A DNA stretch of 6,183 nt, from positions 1 through 6,183 of the forward strand of contig PMLI01000425.1 of assembly GCA_003158835.1 (NCBI GenBank), written 5' to 3'. Each line of letters begins with the position of its first letter. The first letter of the stretch is position 1. The notes under the pieces are model-generated. The model ran no database searches. It was not told the DNA's origin and saw nothing but the letters and a program-made list of their open reading frames with translations. Origin of the DNA: Acidimicrobiaceae bacterium. GTDB lineage: Bacteria > Actinomycetota > Acidimicrobiia > Acidimicrobiales > Palsa-688. Positions 1 to 4,716 of the stretch are shown here, one piece after another. The position numbers and the translations under genes were made by a program.

Positions 1-2
1 AC

Positions 3-113
3 GGGAGGCTCATCACGATCCGGGCCGAGGACGTGCGGGCACTGGCCCGGGTCTTCGAACGTGACGAGCAGGCGATGCGCAGCCGCATCGAGGAACTGGG
101 CATCAGGACCTGA
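3..113 (+). CDS. C-terminal end of an unrecognised protein (5' truncated)
   Basis: An open frame enters from the left edge and ends at TGA 111-113, giving 36 residues that start GRLITIRAEDVRALARVF and finish RIEELGIRT. The peptide is rich in Arg, Glu and Ala. After a short beta-like ITI stretch it would form one or two charged helices, as in the tail of a small cytoplasmic or DNA-binding protein. No catalytic motif is visible and I do not recognise the family. Codon choice (third-position G/C) fits the rest of the window, which supports a real coding end. The stop is 96 bases before the aldehyde dehydrogenase start, on the same strand, so co-transcription is possible but not shown. Confidence 0.5.
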   Translation, partial: GRLITIRAEDVRALARVFERDEQAMRSRIEELGIRT

Positions 114-152
114 ACCAGCCGCGACCGGACCGACCGGGTTGGGCACAAGCGG

Positions 153-182
153 TTGCGCGCGGAGCGGGCCGGGCCACACTAT
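153..182 (+). promoter_or_regulatory. weak candidate promoter of the aldehyde dehydrogenase gene
   Basis: The 114-209 gap contains TTGCGC (153-158) and CACTAT (177-182) separated by 18 bases. This is a loose match to a housekeeping -35/-10 pair (three of six positions in each box). It is the only reasonable pair in the gap and lies about 28 bases before the ATG at 210. No terminator hairpin follows the upstream gene, so readthrough is equally possible. The rest of the gap is GC-rich with no other clear signal. Confidence 0.2.
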
Positions 183-209
183 GTAACCGATGACCAGCCC
201 GGGTAACTG

Positions 210-1613
210 ATGGCCAGCCTGGGCCCCGGCGTCGCTCCGACGACGCGGCCGGGCCTGGCAGACCGGCTGCGGACTACGTTCGCCACGGGCTTGACCCGCC
301 CGGTCGAATGGCGCCGCCGCCAGCTCGGCCAACTGGCGCGCATGTTGGCCAACGATGCCGGGACGCTCACAGACGCCATGGCGGACGACTTGGGCAAGCC
401 CGGGCTCGAGGCGTGGCTGACCGACGTCGTGGCGGTGCGCAGGGATATCGAGGGCATCCTGCGCCACGTCGACGGCTGGGCGGCGCCTCGGTCGGTGCGG
501 GTGCCCTGGACGCTGCAGCCGGGCCGGGCCCAGACCGTGCCTGAGCCCCTGGGCGCCGTGCTGGTGATCGGCCCCTGGAACTACCCGGTCCGCTGCCTGG
601 TTTTGCCTCTGGCTTTTGCGTTGGCGGCCGGGAACACTGCCGCCGTGAAACCGTCGGAGCTGGCACCGGCCACGTCGGCGGCCCTCGCCAAGTTGCTCCC
701 CTCCTACCTCGACGAGGCAGCCACGGCCGTGGCCCAGGGCGGCCCGGACGTCGCCCAGGACCTGCTCGGACAGCAGTGGGACCACGTCTTTTTTACCGGG
801 AGCGGACGGGTGGGCCGTCTGGTGATGGCGGCCGCGGCCCGGCACCTCACGCCGGTGACATTGGAGCTGGGCGGAAAGAACCCGGCCATCGTCGACGGCT
901 CGGTCGACATGGACGTCGTGGCCCGGCGTCTGGTGTGGGGGAAGTTCCTCAACGCCGGCCAGACATGTGTGGCTCCCGACTACGTCCTGGTGGACCGGCA
1001 GGCCGAGAGCCCATTGCTGGACGCGGTGGTGCGCCGGCTGTCCAGGTTTTACGGTGACGGACCGGCTGCCAGCCCCAACCTGGCCCGAGTGGTGAACGAC
1101 GCCCACATGGAAAGGCTGGTACAGCTGTTAGACGCCACGGAGGGCCGGCTGGTGGCCGGAGGCACCTGGGACGGGCCGTCCCGGTACTTCGCCCCCACCG
1201 TGGTGGCCGGCGTGAGCTGGGATGACCCGCTGATGCGGGACGAGATTTTCGGTCCCGTCCTCCCCATCGTCGCCTATGACGACATAAACGAGGCATTGGC
1301 CGAGCTCAACCGGCGGGACAAGCCCCTGGCCCTTTACCTCTATTCCGGCCGTCCCGACCTGGTCGAGCGGGTCATAGCGGAGACGTCCTCCGGCTCGGTC
1401 TGCATCAACCACAATGCAGTCCAGCTGGCGGTCCCCGGCCTACCCTTCGGGGGGGTGGGGGCGAGCGGGATGGGCGCTTATCACGGCCAGGCCGGGTTCG
1501 ATACCTTCAGCCACACCAAATCCGTCCTGCGCCGGCCCGAGCACGGGGAGATCCCGGTCATGTACCCCCCCTACGGCCGGCTCAAGAGCTGGCTGTTGCG
1601 CAAGTTGCTGTAG
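210..1613 (+). CDS. NAD(P)-dependent aldehyde dehydrogenase, ALDH3 type
   Basis: This 467-residue protein, normal length for the ALDH3 branch, would oxidise an aldehyde to the carboxylic acid with NAD(P)+ in the cytoplasm. The motifs run in the expected order: TRPVEWRRRQL (29-39, typical of ALDH3), GPWNYP (121-126, oxyanion Asn124), KPSE (147-150, cofactor contact), FFTGS (194-198), LELGGK with general-base Glu219 (218-223), GQTCVAPDY with nucleophile Cys253 (250-258), EIFGP (345-349), LPFGGVGASGMG (411-422) and FSHTKSVL (433-440). The basic-hydrophobic tail YGRLKSWLLRKLL resembles the end of fatty-aldehyde and coniferyl-aldehyde dehydrogenases and may touch the membrane. ATG 210 is used because TAA at 204-206 closes the frame just upstream and about 15 residues remain before the conserved start of the fold. 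No convincing Shine-Dalgarno precedes it. The substrate cannot be read from sequence. A link to hopanoid side-chain or terpenoid aldehydes is only suggested by position. Confidence 0.93.
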   Translation: MASLGPGVAPTTRPGLADRLRTTFATGLTRPVEWRRRQLGQLARMLANDAGTLTDAMADDLGKPGLEAWLTDVVAVRRDIEGILRHVDGWAAPRSVRVPWTLQPGRAQTVPEPLGAVLVIGPWNYPVRCLVLPLAFALAAGNTAAVKPSELAPATSAALAKLLPSYLDEAATAVAQGGPDVAQDLLGQQWDHVFFTGSGRVGRLVMAAAARHLTPVTLELGGKNPAIVDGSVDMDVVARRLVWGKFLNAGQTCVAPDYVLVDRQAESPLLDAVVRRLSRFYGDGPAASPNLARVVNDAHMERLVQLLDATEGRLVAGGTWDGPSRYFAPTVVAGVSWDDPLMRDEIFGPVLPIVAYDDINEALAELNRRDKPLALYLYSGRPDLVERVIAETSSGSVCINHNAVQLAVPGLPFGGVGASGMGAYHGQAGFDTFSHTKSVLRRPEHGEIPVMYPPYGRLKSWLLRKLL

Positions 1614-1670
1614 GCGGGTGCTCCGGGTGATGGGTGTGGCCGGCCCTGTTGGTGCTTGAATCTGGTACAC

Positions 1671-1703
1671 GGGCCCTAAACCGCGGGGCCCTAAACAGCG
1701 GGG
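1671..1703 (+). repeat. two tandem 15-bp direct repeats before the regulator gene
   Basis: The unit GGGCCCTAAACCGCG (1671-1685) is followed directly by GGGCCCTAAACAGCG (1686-1700), one mismatch in 15. A further GGG at 1701-1703 begins the unit again. Each copy starts with the self-complementary GGGCCC, so the two GGGCCC blocks (1671-1676 and 1686-1691) can also pair as a 6-bp hairpin with a 9-base loop. The repeats end 9 bases before the ATG at 1713, and the GGGGAC at 1701-1705 region doubles as its ribosome binding site. They could be direct-repeat binding sites (autoregulation), a terminator-like hairpin after the dehydrogenase without a T-tract, or a chance duplication. Confidence 0.6.
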
Positions 1704-1712
1704 ACGGCGCCG

Positions 1713-2615
1713 ATGCCTCTAAGAGCAACCAGGCAAGTCCGCCAAGGCCGCCCCGACCGGGGTGGTAGGCCAGTCGCGACGTTGCCCGGAGCAGTGCGGG
1801 CAGGGGTGGGCGGTGGCGCCGGCACCGGTGGGCTCAACGGCGCGCCCATCCCCCTGGGCCGGCTCGTGGCCCTGTCGGGCGTGCCGCCCAGCACGGTGCA
1901 CCACTACCGCCGCCTGGGCCTGCTGCCGGAACCCAAGCTGACCCGGCCCGGCCGCTTCGCGTACTCCGAGGCCCACCTCCAAGCGCTGCACCTTATCCGT
2001 GAGCTCCGTGAAGAACGGGCCATGGGCCTGGACCAGATCAAAGCCGTCCTGCCCGATCTGATGGAAGGCAGGCACCCGTTGCCCCCGGTCGCCGCCGACT
2101 GCGGCGAAGAACCCCAGAAGCGCCTGATCGACGCCGCGTTCAGGCTCTTTTCCGAACCTAAGGGCTACGCCTCGGTCACGGTCAGCGAGATTGCAGCCGC
2201 GGCCGGCGTCGCCAAGGGAAGCGTTTACCGGCACTTCTCGTCCAAAGAGGCGCTCTTCACGGCCGTGGTGGAGAGCCTGTGCCAGGACACGGCCCAGCGT
2301 TTCGCCCTGGCCGTGGCCGATCTCGGAGGCCCCGAGGGCCTGGCCCACGACCCGGGCAAAGCCGCGGTTGTCTTCGGCCAGCTCATCACCCGGGCTATGC
2401 CTATCCTGCTGGAGCTCGGTGCCCGGGCGGCCCGAGGCGACTTTCCGAGCCAGATCGTGGCGGCTCGGGTGCTACGCACGCTGGCCGAGGCGGCCGGGCG
2501 GCCGTTGTCCGACGACCCCGTCCCGGCTGGCCTCGAGGTCATCGAGACTGCCTTCGCGACCGTTCTGCAGTGGGCGGTCGGGCCCGACTGGGCCTTGCGC
2601 GGGACACCCGTCTGA
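1713..2615 (+). CDS. MerR-TetR tandem-domain transcriptional regulator
   Basis: This 300-residue protein carries two different DNA-binding modules. Residues 1-44 are a basic then Gly-rich leader. Residues 46-118 read as a MerR domain: helix-turn-helix IPLGRLVALSGVPPSTVHHY, then RRLGLLPEP, the wing with GRFAYSEAHLQ, and helices to LDQIKAVLPDLMEG. A short linker (119-133) leads to a TetR N-terminal domain at 134-185 (KRLIDAAFRLFSE, VTVSEIAAAAGVAKGSVYRHF, SSKEALFTAVV). The all-helical remainder (186-300) has the size of a TetR ligand and dimer domain. The long dimerising coiled coil and effector domain of ordinary MerR proteins are missing; the TetR part occupies their place. ATG 1713 has GCGGGGA about 8 bases upstream. 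GTG 1794 and 1806 are possible later starts that would drop only the leader. It is followed 170 bases later by hpnC, so control of the hopanoid operon is likely by position but unproven. Ligand unknown. Confidence 0.9.
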   Translation: MPLRATRQVRQGRPDRGGRPVATLPGAVRAGVGGGAGTGGLNGAPIPLGRLVALSGVPPSTVHHYRRLGLLPEPKLTRPGRFAYSEAHLQALHLIRELREERAMGLDQIKAVLPDLMEGRHPLPPVAADCGEEPQKRLIDAAFRLFSEPKGYASVTVSEIAAAAGVAKGSVYRHFSSKEALFTAVVESLCQDTAQRFALAVADLGGPEGLAHDPGKAAVVFGQLITRAMPILLELGARAARGDFPSQIVAARVLRTLAEAAGRPLSDDPVPAGLEVIETAFATVLQWAVGPDWALRGTPV

Positions 2616-2680
2616 GCCCGATTATTGCCAGGCTCTCCCGTCGAAAGCCTTCAGGTTTTGCTACTCGCCAAAGTCGGACC

Positions 2681-2711
2681 TTGCACCCCTATTGCGCACG
2701 GTGTCTAAGAT
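2681..2711 (+). promoter_or_regulatory. candidate promoter of the hpnCDE operon, long 19-bp spacer
   Basis: TTGCAC (2681-2686) and TAAGAT (2706-2711) are 19 bases apart. The short palindrome TGCGCA (2693-2698) sits almost exactly at the middle of the spacer. MerR-family activators are known to act on promoters with stretched 19-20 bp spacers, binding a dyad between the boxes, so this arrangement fits the MerR half of the upstream regulator. A normal 17-bp spacing to TCTAAG (2704-2709) is an alternative reading. The local base composition is less GC-rich than the genes on either side. Transcription would start near 2718, giving an untranslated leader of about 65-70 bases. Confidence 0.35.
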
Positions 2712-2724
2712 GACCAACGGGCCA

Positions 2725-2746
2725 GTGAGTTTGCACCACAACTCAC
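2725..2746. promoter_or_regulatory. perfect 7+7 bp inverted repeat, candidate operator
   Basis: GTGAGTT (2725-2731) and AACTCAC (2740-2746) are exact reverse complements separated by 8 bases. The 22-bp span is in the size range of TetR or MerR dimer operators. It lies just downstream of the candidate -10 box and 39 bases before the hpnC ATG, where a bound repressor would block transcription. It could instead act in RNA as a leader hairpin with an 8-base loop. No T-tract follows, so a terminator is unlikely. TTGCACC inside it (2731-2737) repeats the TTGCACC at 2681-2687, 50 bases upstream. Confidence 0.5.
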
Positions 2747-2747
2747 C

Positions 2748-2762
2748 GCGGGCCGTGCCCGC
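2748..2762 (+). promoter_or_regulatory. GC hairpin in the hpnC leader
   Basis: GCGGGC (2748-2753) pairs perfectly with GCCCGC (2757-2762) over a 3-base loop CGT. In the mRNA it would fold 9 bases before the Shine-Dalgarno AGAGGGGA (2772-2779), directly after the inverted repeat at 2725-2746. The ribosome site itself stays free, so it may be a stabilising leader element rather than a translation block. No U-run follows. In DNA this GC-rich a 6-bp stem can arise by chance. Confidence 0.35.
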
Positions 2763-2785
2763 CCTAGACGCAGAGGGGACTTGAC

Positions 2786-3748
2786 ATGACGGCAGCGGCG
2801 GTTCATGCACCGTCCCTGGCCGCTCGCGCCAAGTCCGACCTGCCCCCCGAATACCTCGTGCTCGGCCGAGCCGGGAGCGAGAACTTTCCCGTCGCCTCCC
2901 GATTACTGCCGGCGCCCTTGCGAGCCGACCTCATGGCCCTCTATGGCTGGGCGCGTCTGGTGGACCAGATCGGGGACGACTACGCCGGTGACCGCATGGC
3001 GGCCCTCGACGAGGTCGAGAACCAGCTTCATCTGGCCCTCGCCCCCGGGGCCGGCTCGGTCGGCGAGGCCCATCCCCTGATAAAGAGGATGGCCGAGACG
3101 GTGCGCCGGCTCGACCTGCCCACCGCGCCCCTGTTGGACCTCGTCCAGGCCAACCGGCAAGACCAGCTGGTGTCCCGCTACGAGACGTTCGAAGAGCTGG
3201 TCGGCTATTGCCGGCTGTCCGCCAACCCCGTTGGTCGCATGGTGCTGGCCATCTTCGGTGTGGCCACGCCCGAGCGCACGGCATGGTCCGACAGCGTGTG
3301 CACGGCCCTACAACTCGCCGAGCATTGGCAGGACGTGGCCGAGGACGCCATCGTGGGGCGCGTCTACCTGCCACTGGAGGACATGAGACGCTTCGGGGTC
3401 AGTGTGGAAGAGCTTGTTCCACCGGCCGCCGGCTACGTGGACCGTCGCAAGCGGGGCGCCCCGGGCGGCTCTTCTTCGGCTTGCCGCGCCCTGCTGGCGT
3501 TCGAAACAGCCCGGGCGAGGCGGATGCTGGATGACGGCAGCCCGCTGGTGGCCAGTCTCAGAGGACGCCTGCGGGTCGCGGTCGCCGGCTTCGCGGCCGG
3601 CGGCCACGCCGCCCTGGACGGCTTGGCCGCGCTCGACTTCGACATCTATGCCGAGCCGACCAGGCCCGCGGTGGCGCGCTTCGGGGCTCACCTCGCCCGT
3701 TTGGTGCGCGACGCCTACCGGCCCCGCGCCCAGGAGAGCGTGACTTGA
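2786..3748 (+). CDS. hpnC: HpnC, hydroxysqualene synthase
   Basis: This is a 320-residue member of the squalene/phytoene synthase fold. In the hopanoid pathway HpnC turns presqualene diphosphate into hydroxysqualene. The HpnC-type N-terminus SENFPVASRLLP is at 31-42. The first metal-binding aspartate region ARLVDQIGDD is at 56-65 (Asp60, Asp64, Asp65). RYETFEELVGYCRLSANPVG (131-150) carries the SANPVGR signature that separates HpnC from HpnD. The second aspartate motif is in AEHWQDVAEDAIVGRVYLP (178-196; Asp183 and Asp187), and the AEHWQD wording again marks HpnC. The ATG at 2786 is preceded by AGAGGGGA at 2772-2779, with good spacing. The gene opens the operon, ending TTGA that overlaps the hpnD start by 4 bases. 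The length is slightly over the common 280-300, with a basic Gly/Ser-rich loop near 219-231. HpnC and HpnD are both present, so the three-step route to squalene is complete. Confidence 0.94.
   Translation: MTAAAVHAPSLAARAKSDLPPEYLVLGRAGSENFPVASRLLPAPLRADLMALYGWARLVDQIGDDYAGDRMAALDEVENQLHLALAPGAGSVGEAHPLIKRMAETVRRLDLPTAPLLDLVQANRQDQLVSRYETFEELVGYCRLSANPVGRMVLAIFGVATPERTAWSDSVCTALQLAEHWQDVAEDAIVGRVYLPLEDMRRFGVSVEELVPPAAGYVDRRKRGAPGGSSSACRALLAFETARARRMLDDGSPLVASLRGRLRVAVAGFAAGGHAALDGLAALDFDIYAEPTRPAVARFGAHLARLVRDAYRPRAQESVT
3732..3738 (+). promoter_or_regulatory. ribosome binding site that fixes the TTG start of hpnD
   Basis: AGGAGAG lies inside the end of hpnC and is 6 bases before TTG at 3745-3747. 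It is the strongest Shine-Dalgarno in the window and supports a TTG start, which overlaps the hpnC stop as TTGA. No ATG or GTG in this frame lies before the conserved KQCERITRARARNFYYG region, so the rare start is the best choice. Translation of hpnD is probably coupled to hpnC. Confidence 0.75.
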
Positions 3749-4716
3749 ACGCAGCCGCCGTCGCCCTCGCCTACAAGCAGTGCGAAAGAATTACCCGGGC
3801 CCGGGCACGCAACTTCTACTACGGCATACGTCTGCTACCCCCGCGTCAGCGCTCTGCCATGTGCGCCCTCTATGCCATGGCGAGGCGCATCGACGACGTG
3901 GGCGACGGGCCGGCCTCGGCTGGCACGACCGCCGTCCGCCCGCGCCATGACGGGCCAGCCCATGATGGGCCGCGCCATGACGGGCCGGCCCCTGGCGAAC
4001 AGACCGTTGAGCGCCGGCTCTCGGCCCTGCGGGACGTGAAGACGTCGCTGGAGCTCCTCGCCAAAGCGGCCGGGGAAGGCACGCCGGCCGCTGCCGCGCC
4101 CCCGGGCGACCCGGTCCTGACCGCGCTGGCCGACGCCGCCTCGGCGTTCCCCCTGCCGATGGGCGCCTTCCTCGAGCTGGTCGAGGGATGCGAATGGGAC
4201 ATCGCCGGCCGTAGGTACGAGACCTTCGAGGAACTCGTCGGCTACTGCCGGCGGGTGGCCGGCACCATAGGCCGACTGTCGCTCGCCATCTACGGCAGCA
4301 GCGACGGGCCTAGGGCCGAACCCCTGGCCGACGCCCTCGGCGTAGGGTTGCAGCTCACGAACATCCTGCGCGACTTGATAGAGGACCGTGACGTGATGGG
4401 CCGGGTCTACCTGCCCAGCGATGACCTGGCCCGGTTCGCTGTAGGGGCCGACCTCACCGGCCGCCCCGACGACATCGTGGCCCTCATCTGCTTCGAAACC
4501 GTTCGCGCCGCCGAGTGGTACGACCGGGGCATGGCCCTGCTGCCGCTGTTGGACAAGCGCAGCCGGGCCTGTACGGCGGCCATGACGGGGATCTACCGTC
4601 GCGTGCTCGACAAGATCCGGGTCGACCCCGAGAGCGTGCTGCACGGCCGGGTCAGCCTTTCCACCCGGGAGAAACTGACCGTGGCGGCCCGGGCCATGGC
4701 CACGGGAGCGGCATGA
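3745..4716 (+). CDS. hpnD: HpnD, presqualene diphosphate synthase
   Basis: This 323-residue squalene/phytoene synthase-fold enzyme joins two farnesyl diphosphates to presqualene diphosphate, the first committed step to squalene. The family start KQCERITRARARNFYYGIRLLP spans 11-32. The first Mg-binding motif RRIDDVGD is at 47-54 (Asp50, Asp51, Asp54), FLELVEGCEWDI at 142-153, RYETFEELVGYCRRVAGTIG at 157-176 (AGTIG where HpnC has ANPVG), and the second motif LQLTNILRDLIEDRDVMGR at 202-220 (Asp210, Asp214), then VYLP. The C-terminal YRRVLDKIRVDPESVLHGRVSLS is typical. An extra segment of about 30 residues (55-88) follows the first motif and contains HDGPA, HDGPR, HDGPA in tandem; a second Ala/Pro-rich stretch lies at 111-123. 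Both lengthen the protein over the usual 275-300. Catalytic residues are intact, so activity is expected. The TTG start overlaps hpnC; the stop overlaps hpnE as ATGA. Confidence 0.94.
   Translation: MNAAAVALAYKQCERITRARARNFYYGIRLLPPRQRSAMCALYAMARRIDDVGDGPASAGTTAVRPRHDGPAHDGPRHDGPAPGEQTVERRLSALRDVKTSLELLAKAAGEGTPAAAAPPGDPVLTALADAASAFPLPMGAFLELVEGCEWDIAGRRYETFEELVGYCRRVAGTIGRLSLAIYGSSDGPRAEPLADALGVGLQLTNILRDLIEDRDVMGRVYLPSDDLARFAVGADLTGRPDDIVALICFETVRAAEWYDRGMALLPLLDKRSRACTAAMTGIYRRVLDKIRVDPESVLHGRVSLSTREKLTVAARAMATGAA
3946..3990 (+). repeat. three in-frame 15-bp tandem repeats inside hpnD
   Basis: The units are CATGACGGGCCAGCC (3946-3960), CATGATGGGCCGCGC (3961-3975) and CATGACGGGCCGGCC (3976-3990), encoding HDGPA, HDGPR, HDGPA. 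Twelve bases of the last copy (GACGGGCCGGCC, 3979-3990) also occur at 3904-3915, where they encode the DGPA that completes the catalytic DDVGD motif. The array therefore looks like slippage copies seeded from the native motif. The 15-bp unit keeps the reading frame. Confidence 0.85.

Noticed and set aside
1794..1808. GTG 1794 or GTG 1806 as the true start of the regulator
   Set aside because: Either would still keep the MerR domain, but Shine-Dalgarno-like bases sit too close (0-2 bases) to these codons, whereas ATG 1713 has GCGGGGA at good spacing. It cannot be fully excluded, because residues 1-44 are not conserved-looking.
1719..2348. 209-codon open frame on the minus strand opposite the MerR-TetR gene
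   Set aside because: It is a shadow of the regulator, whose two DNA-binding domains are plainly readable on the + strand.
2644..2659. AAAGCC/GGTTTT stem with a TTCA loop as a terminator after the regulator
   Set aside because: The stem is only six pairs including a G-T pair, is AT-rich and has no following T-run, so it is too weak to call.
2725..2762. Attenuator or intrinsic terminator formed by the two leader hairpins
   Set aside because: Neither stem is followed by a T-run, and no leader peptide or riboswitch-like core is visible.
3835..4644. 269-codon open frame on the minus strand opposite hpnD
   Set aside because: It is fully antisense to a gene with clear catalytic motifs. Its protein is a low-complexity His/Gly/Val-rich mix with no family signature. 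Long antisense frames are expected in GC-rich coding DNA.
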